Source: Bacillus rhizoplanae (lineage in GTDB: Bacteria > Bacillota > Bacilli > Bacillales > Bacillaceae_G). Taken from it: a stretch of DNA of 64,000 nucleotides. Under the pieces are notes generated by a model. It was not told the origin of the DNA. It made no database searches and saw nothing but the letters and a program-made list of their open reading frames with translations. Of the stretch, positions 8,293 to 17,130 are shown one piece after another (the first letter of the stretch is position 1; every line of letters begins with the position of its first letter). The stretch spans positions 1 through 64,000 of the forward strand of contig NZ_CAKJTI010000011.1 of the NCBI RefSeq assembly GCF_917563915.1. The letters run 5' to 3'. The position numbers were made by a program, and so were the translations under genes.

Positions 8293-9549
8293 CTACATAT
8301 CGCTCATAAAAGAGTGATAGATTCTTTCTATCTTTGAGACCATCACATCTTGAGTTAAATGTTGTTGTGAATAGGTCTGAGCCTCTCTTCCTAATCGTTC
8401 ACGAAGACTCTTATTGCTTAAAAGCAATTTAAGAGCATCGGAAAGTTGTTGCACATTGCCTGGGTCACAAATGATCCCTGTTTTTCCGTTTTGAATCATT
8501 TCTGGTATACCACCGCAACTTGTTGTAATAATAGCTTGACGAGACAACATAGCTTCAATAACTGAAATTGGAAAATTATCGTTAATGGTAGGTAAAACAT
8601 AGATTTCAGAAGAAGAAAGAATTTCTGGTATATCTGCTCTTCTGCCAAAGAACTTGATATTGTCGAGACCAAGTTGTAGCACTTGGTTTTCTAATCTTTC
8701 TCTCATAACACCATCACCAACAATCCACACCTCTACATTAGACAAATCTTGTCGAATTCGCGAGAGCGCTTTTAAAAAAATATCATGACCTTTTCTAGGA
8801 GAAAGACGGGAAACACAGGAAATTACAACATTATCATTACACTTCTCTTTAGATATAGAAGGTGGATGAAAATGTATACCTGTATGAACAGTAATCAATT
8901 GTTCTGTCTTTGCCCCGTATTCTTCTAAAGGAGAATGAAAGGAATTACTGATCGTTATAATTTGATCAGATGCTCTTATTCCCTGTTTTTCAATTTCACT
9001 AAAATACACTTCTTCAATTGATCCTTTTTTTATTTTATCGAACTTTAATCGACTTTTTGTAAAATGCCCATGTGGTGTAAAAAAAAGAGGTTTTTTATAT
9101 TCTAGATTTAGTTGTCCTAATAAAAAGACAGCGAATAAATCTTGTGCATGAAACACATCATATTGTTCTAGACTTCTTTCTCTTAAAAAAGACTTAAACA
9201 CGTTCAAAAAGCTCGTGTTTTTTATAATTTTTTCATTAACTGTACCATATCGTTGTAGCATAAAATCTCTTGCATGCTCAGCAGCTTGCGGAATATCTTG
9301 TTCTAGATGAACTGATGTCATTTGAGTAGGAGAGATAACATCTACGTCATGATCATACTTCTCAAAACCTGTTTTTAAGGAAGTAATATAGTTTGATAAT
9401 CCCCCCGTATTGGGATATTTAAAAAATGTTACATAAAGGATTTTTAATTTTTTTGTTTTACTTGGCATACTATTTTTTTTGATTCCAAACGTCTGAAACG
9501 GTTTGATTACATAATTCTTTTTACTCTCTATTTGATAAAATTCATCCAT
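8293..9549 (-). CDS. GT4-family glycosyltransferase (second copy)
   Basis: A 418-aa GT-B glycosyltransferase of family 4. After a 30-residue N-terminal extension, the acceptor domain starts KILYVTFFKYPNTGGLSNYI. The C-terminal nucleotide-sugar domain shows SRLSPRKGHDIFLKAL, VWIVGDGVMRERLE and the E-x7-E motif region SVIEAMLSRQAIITT..GGIPEMI. It is a clear paralog of the gene at 11.9-13.2 kb, including the extension. It is the last gene of the operon, 109 bases after the kinase-like gene. ATG 9549 has no ribosome site of its own; an 11-codon frame (9555-9590) with one ends just upstream. Donor sugar and acceptor are unknown. Confidence 0.88.
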   Translation of the reverse strand: MDEFYQIESKKNYVIKPFQTFGIKKNSMPSKTKKLKILYVTFFKYPNTGGLSNYITSLKTGFEKYDHDVDVISPTQMTSVHLEQDIPQAAEHARDFMLQRYGTVNEKIIKNTSFLNVFKSFLRERSLEQYDVFHAQDLFAVFLLGQLNLEYKKPLFFTPHGHFTKSRLKFDKIKKGSIEEVYFSEIEKQGIRASDQIITISNSFHSPLEEYGAKTEQLITVHTGIHFHPPSISKEKCNDNVVISCVSRLSPRKGHDIFLKALSRIRQDLSNVEVWIVGDGVMRERLENQVLQLGLDNIKFFGRRADIPEILSSSEIYVLPTINDNFPISVIEAMLSRQAIITTSCGGIPEMIQNGKTGIICDPGNVQQLSDALKLLLSNKSLRERLGREAQTYSQQHLTQDVMVSKIERIYHSFMSDM

Positions 9550-9554
9550 AATTT

Positions 9555-9590
9555 TTAGTAGGCTCGCATGGAAGGGACAAATACATTCAT
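9555..9590 (-). CDS. possible 11-codon leader ORF before the second GT4 gene
   Basis: On the minus strand AGGAAGAG is followed by ATG and codons for MNVFVPSMRAY and a TAA, five bases before the ATG of the glycosyltransferase, which lacks a Shine-Dalgarno sequence. The arrangement would allow coupled translation. It is short, so chance is a real alternative. Confidence 0.3.
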   Translation of the reverse strand: MNVFVPSMRAY

Positions 9591-9658
9591 TTTGCTCTTC
9601 CTGTGTTGTATTCAGAAGTATCTCCCCCTAACTCGGCTAATGATGAAAGTTATATATG

Positions 9659-10714
9659 TTATAAACCTAATTCTTTTCCCCAAGTAGAAATTTTTTCAAG
9701 GTGATACGGCAATAACTCACCGCCGCGGTTATCGAATATTCTTCGCAACTGGGTATGCAGTCCCTTTTCTAACGTTCTCTGCAAATACGCCATTTTATAA
9801 AGGTCAATTGGAGCATTTTTAAATGTAATGCCATTCTTTTTCATTTCGTTTGCATAGAATTCCACACAATGTGTGCGAATTTCTTCCGCACGAATCTGCC
9901 AATCTTTTCTGAATCCTAGTAATATTTCAACTAAAACAACCATGTCAAACCAGACCGGAGCATATTTCGTTGACTCCCAATCGATAAACTGAATATTCCA
10001 GTGTGCATTTAATGTCATATTGTTGCTGCATATATTTTGCATATGAAGATCGCCATGCGTTATCGATGAACCATTTTCAAATAGTTCCGGAAAAAAATCC
10101 GGTCCCTTATTACATATTTTTACTAGAGATGTATAATAGGGTTTAATAATCTCCCTTAACCGGTCGTCTTTCATCGCATCATCGAGAAAATCAATTGTCT
10201 TTCTAATATATTTAACTCGATCACTTCTCATGCGACTCGATTCATAAATAGGGAGCCAAGATTTCCAAACATCTTTATGTTTTTTCATATTGTCTTCAAA
10301 TGTGTGTGCGTGAAGTTTAGCAACAGTGGGGATAATGTAGTCAAAATGTTTCGGAGAAAAGGTAATCTGGCCGCGTACTTGGCGTACAAATTCCATGAAT
10401 ATCCAAGTTTCAGTTCCATTTTGTTCAATATGATATATTTCAGGAAGAAATTCTTTCAATATAGGATAGGCTCTATCATATATATTAATCTCTACTTCAT
10501 TTTTGTAATCTGCTGAATTATATATTTTTAAAATGATAGGATAGTAACCAACTTTTGTTTGAAGAGATAATTTGTATATACTGCTTCTTCTTGTTGATTT
10601 TAGACACTCTATTTTATCGGGATCGATTACAACTCTCTTATCCATTGAATAAGAGAGTTTTTCTGCAATTTTCATTTTTTCAAAATGATAGGATAATGTT
10701 TTTGCCTCGTACAA
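9659..10714 (-). CDS. APH/CotS-like phosphotransferase-fold protein
   Basis: A 351-aa protein of the aminoglycoside phosphotransferase/choline kinase fold. The catalytic loop is intact (HGDLHMQNI), and the metal-binding Asp follows in FIDWEST. An N-lobe lysine (PIILKIYNS) and a Glu helix are present, so it may be an active small-molecule or sugar kinase. The same fold includes the spore-coat proteins CotS and CotI of B. subtilis, and cotS there lies beside the GT4 gene cotSA, as here beside two GT4 genes. Start TTG 10714 follows AAAGGA, six bases after the stop of the ATP-grasp gene, so the two are co-translated. The substrate is unknown. Confidence 0.82.
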   Translation of the reverse strand: MYEAKTLSYHFEKMKIAEKLSYSMDKRVVIDPDKIECLKSTRRSSIYKLSLQTKVGYYPIILKIYNSADYKNEVEINIYDRAYPILKEFLPEIYHIEQNGTETWIFMEFVRQVRGQITFSPKHFDYIIPTVAKLHAHTFEDNMKKHKDVWKSWLPIYESSRMRSDRVKYIRKTIDFLDDAMKDDRLREIIKPYYTSLVKICNKGPDFFPELFENGSSITHGDLHMQNICSNNMTLNAHWNIQFIDWESTKYAPVWFDMVVLVEILLGFRKDWQIRAEEIRTHCVEFYANEMKKNGITFKNAPIDLYKMAYLQRTLEKGLHTQLRRIFDNRGGELLPYHLEKISTWGKELGL

Positions 10715-10720
10715 ATGTTT

Positions 10721-11896
10721 TCATTCCTTTCGCTTTCGTTTCCAGGCGTTTTTCAAATGTGACCATGTGCTTCTAATAAATGGCATTGGATCATCCCATG
10801 CAAACAAAGCAAATTCCTTTTTTCCTCGTAACCCTTCATAAAAATCTCTCAACGTCATTTCAGCTCTTTTTTTCTTATGGCGGAATGTTAAATAATACCG
10901 AACAAGATAGATCCATTTGATACCGTCTATTTGTTTCAGTCTTGGCGCTGGATTTTGCTTAGTTAAATATAAATAATACATGTAAACAAAATCAATACCA
11001 GCAGGCCCTGTCAAACTATGTGTTAACCAAAAACGAGGGTTTATTTCAATAAACTTATAAACACCATCTCTAGGGTCCTTTTTAAATTCTGCCATAGCAA
11101 TACCTTTAAGGTTTATCTTTTTAAAAAAAGGTAAGCATATGTCCACCAATTCTGGAATTTGTTTACTAACGATGTGAGCTCCTGTTCCAAATTCAGCAGG
11201 AAATTGATGATTCTTTTGTAAAGAAAATAACGCTAGTAACTCCATGTTGTCGTCATAAAATGTGGCAACTTTATAAAAACATTGATTATCGCCAGGAATA
11301 ATTTCCTGCAGGATGAGTTTTCCATGCTGTCGATACAGTTTATACTCATTTCTAAGTTGGTCTGGATTCTGTATGAGAATAGCCTTTTGGTTTATCTTTT
11401 TTCGAAATTCATGTCCTAAAACTGGCTTTAATATACAAGGAAAATCAAGGGTCAATATCGCTTCTTCCAGTTGCTCTTGCTCCTTAATCACATACGTTTT
11501 AGGACATGGAATATTATGTTTGACCGCTAGTTCATACATTTTATATTTATTTAGCGTTTCGTCAATCAATGAATGCTCAGGAAACAAAAATAAATAATAG
11601 TTAGACAGCTCCATTCGATATTTTGAAATAAATACCACATAATCATCCGCACCTGTATACAAAACAGGTTTCAGTTTAAATTCTTTGGCCAAGTTAATTA
11701 AAAAAGTAAGTAATTTCTTTTCTTCAGATAAAGGGCTTGGGCATACTCCACATGAAGCTAGGCGTGATTTTCCTATTTTATAAGGCTTCTCTACATCAAA
11801 CGCATAAACCTTGATTCCTTTTCTTGCTAAGCTTCTAATAATTCCAATTCCATTAGCACTTAGATCCAGTACAACCGCTGCATGTTCATGATTCAT
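10721..11896 (-). CDS. ATP-grasp ligase (COG3919-like)
   Basis: A 391-aa ATP-grasp enzyme that would join a carboxylate to an amine or similar nucleophile through an acyl phosphate. The N-terminal Rossmann-like part reads VVLDLSANGIGIIRSLARKG. The ATP-grasp lysine strand is PCILKPVLGH, and the metal site is in YKFIEINPRFWLTHSL (Glu and Asn). It resembles the predicted ATP-grasp ligases of COG3919, commonly found in polysaccharide or envelope clusters. AAGGAAGAG precedes ATG 11896, and the gene overlaps the end of the upstream GT4 gene by 11 bases. The basic tail (KNAWKRKRKE) is unusual. Substrates are not known. Confidence 0.82.
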   Translation of the reverse strand: MNHEHAAVVLDLSANGIGIIRSLARKGIKVYAFDVEKPYKIGKSRLASCGVCPSPLSEEKKLLTFLINLAKEFKLKPVLYTGADDYVVFISKYRMELSNYYLFLFPEHSLIDETLNKYKMYELAVKHNIPCPKTYVIKEQEQLEEAILTLDFPCILKPVLGHEFRKKINQKAILIQNPDQLRNEYKLYRQHGKLILQEIIPGDNQCFYKVATFYDDNMELLALFSLQKNHQFPAEFGTGAHIVSKQIPELVDICLPFFKKINLKGIAMAEFKKDPRDGVYKFIEINPRFWLTHSLTGPAGIDFVYMYYLYLTKQNPAPRLKQIDGIKWIYLVRYYLTFRHKKKRAEMTLRDFYEGLRGKKEFALFAWDDPMPFIRSTWSHLKNAWKRKRKE

Positions 11897-13214
11897 AGAG
11901 CTCTTCCTTACTAAAATAGTTTTTGTAGATTTTTTCGATATTTGCTACCATGATTTCTCTAGTTAAATGCTTCTTTGCAAACTTTCTTGCATTTTTACCC
12001 AATTGCTCTCGCGCTTGCTCATTTTCAATAACGAACTTTAATGCGCGTGCCAATTTTTTTGCATCTCCTGCATCGACAAGGATGCCTGTCTTAGAATGAT
12101 TAACCAGTTCAGGTATACCTCCCGATGGCGTCGAAATGACACAAACTCCACTATGCATGGCCTCAATAATAGAAATAGGTAGGCTATCATTTAAAGTTGG
12201 AAGTACAAAAATATCGCTTTTACTTAAAATGTCTGACACATCATCTCTTTGCCCTAAAAACTCCACCATGGAAAGATTCAAATCATCAACTTTCTCTTCT
12301 AACTTGTCTCTCATCTCACCATCTCCGACAATGAGCAATTTAACGTTATCAGTATATTTACTTCCCATCTGCGAAAGGGCGTCAAGTAATACATCATGGC
12401 CTTTTCTTGGACCTAATCTAGCCACACATGTAATAACAAGTTTCTTATGCACTGATGTATTTTTTGTACTATACTTATCAGGATAATCAATACCTGTCAA
12501 CACAGTTGTCATGTTCTCTTGTTTTGCCCCCAACTGCATTAATGGTTCACGAAATGAATCACTGAGAATAATAAGATGATTAGCAAATTCAATCGCCTTT
12601 CTTTCTAATACTGTATGATAGGCTTCTTCTATCGAACCTTTTTGAAACATGCCAAATCTCACCCGATTAAAAGTAAACATCCCATGAGGTGTAAATAGTA
12701 ATCTTTTTCCGTAATATTCATTAATTCTTCCTAATATATTAGCTGTAAACAAGTCTTGTGCATGGAGGATATCATATTTTTTAAATTTAATATTTTCAAG
12801 AAGCATTTTTTCGAAGGTATACATATTTTTGAGGTTCCTGACAATTGTACTATTATAGCTTTCATAACGTGCTTTTAAAAAATTTTTTAATTGTGGAACA
12901 ACTGCTTCACGTATGTCTTCTACTCGACTTTGAGAAAATCGGTTAGGTGAGACAATCTCGACGTGATGACCCTGTTGTCTTAAACCTTCACTAAGTGCTG
13001 TAATATAATTAGATAATCCACCAGTATGAGGATAATCCCAAAACGTAGCAATTAATATAGAGAGATTTTTCTTTTTAGACATCTTTGCTTCTGTATTTTT
13101 ATAACGTTCTTGCTTTGTACTCTTCTTTTTTTGTGATGAGTATGAACGAATCCCAAAATATTCATCCATTGTTTTGACTACATATGGATATGGAAACTCA
13201 AGCTTCATTTTCAT
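11886..13214 (-). CDS. GT4-family glycosyltransferase (first copy)
   Basis: A 442-aa GT-B enzyme. An N-terminal extension of about 50 residues, partly Lys/Ser-rich (QKKKSTKQERYKN), precedes the first domain, SILIATFWDYPHTGGLSNYI. The second domain has ARLGPRKGHDVLLDAL, LLIVGDGEMRDKLE and SIIEAMHSGVCVISTPSGGIPELV, the expected nucleotide-sugar site. It is paralogous to the 8.3-9.5 kb gene. ATG 13214 overlaps the stop of the deacetylase gene (ATGA) and follows AAGGAGGG, which rules out the in-frame TTG at 13220. GT4 next to a PIG-L deacetylase recalls BshA/BshB or GPI-type GlcNAc chemistry, but the operon has no bshC. Confidence 0.88.
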   Translation of the reverse strand: MKMKLEFPYPYVVKTMDEYFGIRSYSSQKKKSTKQERYKNTEAKMSKKKNLSILIATFWDYPHTGGLSNYITALSEGLRQQGHHVEIVSPNRFSQSRVEDIREAVVPQLKNFLKARYESYNSTIVRNLKNMYTFEKMLLENIKFKKYDILHAQDLFTANILGRINEYYGKRLLFTPHGMFTFNRVRFGMFQKGSIEEAYHTVLERKAIEFANHLIILSDSFREPLMQLGAKQENMTTVLTGIDYPDKYSTKNTSVHKKLVITCVARLGPRKGHDVLLDALSQMGSKYTDNVKLLIVGDGEMRDKLEEKVDDLNLSMVEFLGQRDDVSDILSKSDIFVLPTLNDSLPISIIEAMHSGVCVISTPSGGIPELVNHSKTGILVDAGDAKKLARALKFVIENEQAREQLGKNARKFAKKHLTREIMVANIEKIYKNYFSKEELYES

Positions 13215-13867
13215 TTCCAAACCCTCCTTATCACTTCGAATGCTTCGGCGTATGGTACACCAATTGTCATTCCCCTAACTCTTCCTAAATATTGAATTCC
13301 TTCGTATGAACGGGGATGAGGAAAATCTCTCATTTCTACATCATAGTGTTTAAGCGCAGCAATCTTTGAATCTATTTGATCTGTAATGTTAACAAAATAA
13401 TTAGGCTTGAAAGATTTATCATTCGTGTGGATATTCCACTCACTAGAGGAAACGGTTTCAAATGTAATCAATTCTATCGGTTGTTGGTTTGGTAAAGGTC
13501 GAGTCGCAGTCAAAACCGCTTGAAAAGTAATATGATGATCAATATTGAGGTCTCCATAATGATGGGTGAAGATTTTGTTTGGTTTATAAACCTGTATTAG
13601 TTTTTCTATTTCTTTCGTTAATTGATGTAGTGGAATTAACTCCAATTCTAAATTAGCATTCTGGAGAAATATCACTTCTTCAATACCTATCGCCTTATTT
13701 GCACATCGGCCTAGTTGCCGTATGTGATGAGCTTCCTCTTTTCTTCCTAGAGCAGTAATAATTGAAACTACCTGATGTCCTTCATCTACTAATCTTTTTA
13801 AAGTTCCGCCAGATCCTAATAACTCATCATCAGGATGTGCGCCAATGACTAAAATACACTCTTTCAT
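13211..13867 (-). CDS. PIG-L family deacetylase (BshB/LmbE-like)
   Basis: A 218-aa zinc-dependent N-acetylglucosaminyl deacetylase of the PIG-L/LmbE family. The metal motif AHPDDE comes at residues 10-15, and the second histidine cluster is THHYGDLNIDHH. These enzymes remove acetyl from GlcNAc conjugates, as BshB does in bacillithiol synthesis. ATG 13867 follows AAGGAG at about 11 bases; an in-frame GTG at 13879 overlaps that ribosome site and is rejected. It is the first gene of the five-gene operon and is translationally coupled to the GT4 gene through an ATGA overlap. CATAAATTA at 13901-13893 matches the sigma-K -10 pattern CATANNNTA, but no good -35 is visible. Confidence 0.88.
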   Translation of the reverse strand: MKECILVIGAHPDDELLGSGGTLKRLVDEGHQVVSIITALGRKEEAHHIRQLGRCANKAIGIEEVIFLQNANLELELIPLHQLTKEIEKLIQVYKPNKIFTHHYGDLNIDHHITFQAVLTATRPLPNQQPIELITFETVSSSEWNIHTNDKSFKPNYFVNITDQIDSKIAALKHYDVEMRDFPHPRSYEGIQYLGRVRGMTIGVPYAEAFEVIRRVWK

Positions 13868-14035
13868 TAGTATTCTCACTCCTTGTACTTCTTAATTTAT
13901 GATTGATACCGCAAAAAGAAACCGTCATTAGCGGAAAACCCGCTTTTATTTATTACTAATAATAAATACTCCAGCTGTATAATCTATTGAGGTTTACATG
14001 TATATTTCAGTCTTACATGATATAGAAAACCTGCC

Positions 14036-14150
14036 ATTACTGAAAGTTCTCTTTCCCCTTCAACAATGGAAATATCTTACCAATTAAGCACATACCAGTA
14101 GTTATCCTTCCATTTCCCTCTCGATCTTGAGGGAAGAAGTCTTATCGCCT
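14036..14150 (-). mobile_element. strongly decayed bcr1-like copy (K)
   Basis: Read on the minus orientation of the repeat, segments such as ACCAATTAAGCACATACCAG, AGTTATCC and ATCTTGAGGGAAGAAGTCTTA line up in order with the bcr1 consensus, but many bases differ and no clean TTTAT ends remain. This fills most of the gap between the operon and the small kinase-like gene. Confidence 0.4.
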
Positions 14151-14229
14151 ACAAATTCTGAAAAACAAGCGTTCAGTGGTTTTAACGTTAAAAAGTATTA
14201 CTTCCAAGACGCCTCGTTTTTTATCGATA

Positions 14230-14772
14230 TTACATCCATTTATTATAAAGAGAAGGCTGTATATTCTTCACATGGTTCAAAAAATCCTGTGCTAGTCCAA
14301 ATTTTTCAAGCCCCTTTAATAACTTAACTGGAACCTGAATATTTGAAGTAAAAGCTCTTTTATGGTCAATGACTTTTAGTTGACCCTTTTCATTTATTAA
14401 AACATGTCTCACCTCTGCATCCCATCTAGTAAATCCTATCTTTTTTAATTCATTCAGCATCATTAATATTTTCTTAGTTAACTCTTCTGTCAGTTTTTGT
14501 TCTCTTTTCAAGTAACCGGCAAGAGAAGTACCATGTATATACTCAATAACAATATAGTTTTCTCCATACCCATAAAGCCGTGGAATAATAGGTGATGATT
14601 GTCCAATTATCAAAGCTTTCAACTCTTTTTTTTGAGTTTCTTCCTGATAAAATATTTTCACGCATTTATCATAGGCTAATTGATATACTTCTCCATCCTT
14701 ACCATTTCCAATGAGCTTACATTTTTCCACATCTCCTCTACTTATTCTTCTTTTTCTAAAGTATGATTTCAT
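14230..14772 (-). CDS. small kinase-like protein (RIO/YrzF-like)
   Basis: A 180-aa minimal protein-kinase fold. The glycine loop is IGNGKDGEVYQL, the ATP lysine is in CVKIFYQ, and the hinge is YIVIEYIHG. The catalytic loop TRWDAEVRHVLIN keeps an Asp but has His where Asn is usual, and the metal-binding Asp is in KVIDHKRAF in place of DFG. It is shorter than eukaryote-like kinases and closer to YrzF-type proteins of Bacillus. AAGGGG precedes ATG 14772. It lies on the same strand, 360 bases upstream of the glycosyltransferase operon, so a shared role is possible but unproved. Confidence 0.75.
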   Translation of the reverse strand: MKSYFRKRRISRGDVEKCKLIGNGKDGEVYQLAYDKCVKIFYQEETQKKELKALIIGQSSPIIPRLYGYGENYIVIEYIHGTSLAGYLKREQKLTEELTKKILMMLNELKKIGFTRWDAEVRHVLINEKGQLKVIDHKRAFTSNIQVPVKLLKGLEKFGLAQDFLNHVKNIQPSLYNKWM

Positions 14773-15401
14773 TTTATTGCCCCTTCATTAAGATTTCGTA
14801 AATTTATATATCATTTCATATTCTATGATTCATTACTTACATATGTAACCTAGACCAATATATTATTTTTATAAATTGATTCAATTCATATATTCTTTTA
14901 GTAGATATTATTTTAAAATCTTAAAATACATGAAAAAATAATATAGCAAAAATTAAAAAAGTCATTCATTTTAAATAAATAGGAAGATTTCTTTGCTTTC
15001 ACTCCATTCATTTATTTACTGAGCTATTTTCGTTATTTATTCAATTGCTACGTTCATTGAATGGAGATTCTCTACAGTTCATAGTATGAATGAGTATTTT
15101 ACAGCTTATCATTTGTGGGTTATTCTTAGATTCAAAAAGGAGCAACTTTTCATTATTGAAGATAACAATAGGAGTTGTTATGTTATCTTCACAAATTTAC
15201 ATTTCTATTCTTTTGTATCGATATGAAAAATCTGTATGGTGGGGATGTATTAGGTTTTTCTTGTCCTTTGGTCTTAATGTGCATGTTTATCTCGCATTAA
15301 CGGGGGAAAAAATTCCTTCTATAGCAAATCATAATGCCATTTCTTTTTACTGTTGCCTTCACGGGAATACTATCCCAGAATTCCCGCTCTTCTTATAGAT
15401 T
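14773..15401. other. intergenic region, mostly featureless
   Basis: 630 bases of AT-rich sequence. It contains a 9-bp inverted repeat with a long loop (CTCCATTCA 15002-15010 / TGAATGGAG 15058-15066) and a bcr1 left-end fragment at 15286-15306. A 102-codon frame on the plus strand runs through that fragment and has no ribosome site, so I do not call it a gene. Confidence 0.5.
15286..15306 (+). mobile_element. bcr1 left-end fragment (I)
   Basis: TTTATCTCGCATTAACGGG matches the bcr1 left end with one change, then the similarity stops. No right end was found nearby. Confidence 0.45.
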
Positions 15402-16256
15402 CTATTGCGTTTTATTCCCTTGATTATTATTATTCATTGCAGCCAATACTTGAAGTTGCTGTTTAGCTTTCTTCAAAGCAGTATTGAAGTAATTTTGTAA
15501 CAATAGTAAGGTCGTACGATCGAAATGATATTGATCAGATACATTCTCCCATGTCTTACTATTTATGAATGTATCCCATGTCAAGTGAGAATATCCGTTT
15601 TTCTTTACCTCTTTAAATACCCATCTCTTCATTTTCTTTTTACCCTTATCAGTTAAAGAGCCATTTTTTACGAGTATGAGTTCCACATTTCTCTTGTATC
15701 GTTTATGAATATCCTTTTGCTTAGCCGCTGTGAGAAATATATTCGCGGTGTTCTTGGCATCGGAGAAGGCGCGGTGTTGTCTTCCTTCCCATTCTAAAGC
15801 CAATTGTGCCACTGCAAGTTTCAAACTTGGTGGATTTAGAAATAATTCTTCATATGCATGAAATACAAATCTCTGTAAATCAAATCTTCTTTCCTTCCCA
15901 AGATCAAGGCATTCCACATTGTATCGTACACAATCTTCCGTTAGAAATCCGTAATCTTCTTTCCCCCACGTTACAAACATATAATCTTCTCCAACAAACT
16001 CACGAAATCGCTCAATTACCTTAGGAAATTTTTCTACACCTTTTACATCTTGCTTTGTAATTCCTGTTAATCTTGTTGTATGACGAGATATAGATGCCGA
16101 TGGTTTCACTAACGAAGAGAACAACTCGATAATGCTCATTGTACTTGCTTCAATCTTGATAGCTCCAATATCAACAATTTCCGTTGGAGCATCTGATTGG
16201 TAAGGTCTAAAATTCCGCTCAATATCAAATACAATATAATATTTTGGTTCATACAT
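15402..16256 (-). CDS. DEDDh 3'-5' exonuclease domain protein (KapD-like)
   Basis: A 284-aa protein with an RNase T/DNA polymerase III epsilon-type exonuclease domain (about residues 1-185). ExoI motif IVFDIERNF supplies Asp and Glu, ExoII lies around VTWGKEDYGFL, and ExoIII is HRAFSDAKNTA (His and Asp), so the DEDDh residues are present. The C-terminal 95 residues are basic and helical, with a Gln/Asn-rich tail. It resembles the inhibitor-of-KinA-pathway proteins (KapD) of Bacillus, but KapD is shorter. AAGGAAGAGG precedes ATG 16256; the frame is open upstream without a better site. Substrate (RNA or DNA) unknown. Confidence 0.78.
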   Translation of the reverse strand: MYEPKYYIVFDIERNFRPYQSDAPTEIVDIGAIKIEASTMSIIELFSSLVKPSASISRHTTRLTGITKQDVKGVEKFPKVIERFREFVGEDYMFVTWGKEDYGFLTEDCVRYNVECLDLGKERRFDLQRFVFHAYEELFLNPPSLKLAVAQLALEWEGRQHRAFSDAKNTANIFLTAAKQKDIHKRYKRNVELILVKNGSLTDKGKKKMKRWVFKEVKKNGYSHLTWDTFINSKTWENVSDQYHFDRTTLLLLQNYFNTALKKAKQQLQVLAAMNNNNQGNKTQ

Positions 16257-16350
16257 ACTACATACCTCTTCCTTATCTCTTCTTAACATTATATCCCCAA
16301 CCTCTAATATGTATTAAAAAACAATATTGCAGCTGTTCTATTTTAAGATA

Positions 16351-16383
16351 CAAAAAAAAGAGAAGGGAGTTCCCTTCTCTTTC
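16351..16383 (-). terminator. intrinsic terminator of cold shock gene
   Basis: A 10-bp stem AGAGAAGGGA / TCCCTTCTCT with a 2-nt centre and, read leftward, a run of eight T. Confidence 0.85.
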
Positions 16384-16390
16384 ATTTCAA

Positions 16391-16591
16391 TTACTTTTTC
16401 GTTACGTTAGTAGCTTGTGGTCCACGGTTACCTTGTTCAACTTCGAAAGTAACTTCTTGACCTTCTTCTAAAGTCTTGAAGCCGTCACCTTGGATAGCTG
16501 AGAAGTGAACGAATACGTCTTCTCCACCTTCAACTTCGATGAAACCGAAACCTTTGTCAGCGTTAAACCATTTTACTTTACCGTTTTGCAT
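16391..16591 (-). CDS. cold shock protein (CspA family)
   Basis: A 66-aa OB-fold RNA chaperone. RNP1 is KGFGFIEV (13-20) and RNP2 is VFVHF (26-30), with the opening [10 protein letters not shown] and the usual end NRGPQATNV. It binds single-stranded RNA and prevents structure at low temperature. AGGAGGA lies upstream of ATG 16591. It is monocistronic with its own terminator. Bacillus cereus carries several csp paralogs; I cannot say which this is. The first 15 residues also match the decayed copy at 36.4 kb. Confidence 0.95.
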   Translation of the reverse strand: MQNGKVKWFNADKGFGFIEVEGGEDVFVHFSAIQGDGFKTLEEGQEVTFEVEQGNRGPQATNVTKK

Positions 16592-16800
16592 GAAAAAATC
16601 CTCCTAAAGTATGTACCTTCATGTACATGTCCATTTTCAACCACTTTACAAATAATAAATTAGACATTAAAAAACTGCAACCCAGAGAAGATTTAACATT
16701 GCTATCCCCTCTTAAGTTACAGCTTATTTAAATCTCTATGGTATTAAAAGTAAAATGGTTTAATATCACTATACACCTTTATTATAATAAAAGCAAATTT
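16592..16800 (-). promoter_or_regulatory. long csp leader with probable -10 box
   Basis: Read leftward, TATAAT occurs at 16796-16791 within an AT-rich stretch, about 200 bases before the csp start. This would give the long 5' leader typical of cold shock mRNAs. No convincing -35 is seen. From here to 17130 there is no other gene. Confidence 0.35.
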
Positions 16801-17130
16801 TATTTCATGTTTTTTTCGTAACTTCATCAATTGGCTGGTTTAATACCTTTCACTTCTTTATTTTTTCTATTGAATTATCTTACATGTCTTTGCTCCTGCC
16901 CTCCCACCACATAATGCTCATTCTTGTTTTTAATGTGCCAGCCGTTCACTATTTTTTCATTCAGTCGCTATTAATCTGACTGTTTTTATCGCAATTTAAC
17001 GATATACATTCATATTTACCTCTTGTCAAATTATTCATATCATTCTACTGTATATAAACAAATCAAATAAAAAAACGAATTTCTCATACAAAAAACTAAA
17101 GAATGAAATTATATAAGAGGAGTTTTCAGA

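Noticed and set aside
11886-13867. Bacillithiol biosynthesis (bshA-bshB)
   Set aside because: GT4 and PIG-L genes fit loosely, but there is no bshC, there are two GT4 copies with extensions, and ATP-grasp and kinase genes are foreign to that pathway.
15090-15398. 102-codon frame on the plus strand
   Set aside because: Runs through a bcr1 fragment, has no ribosome site and no family-like pattern.
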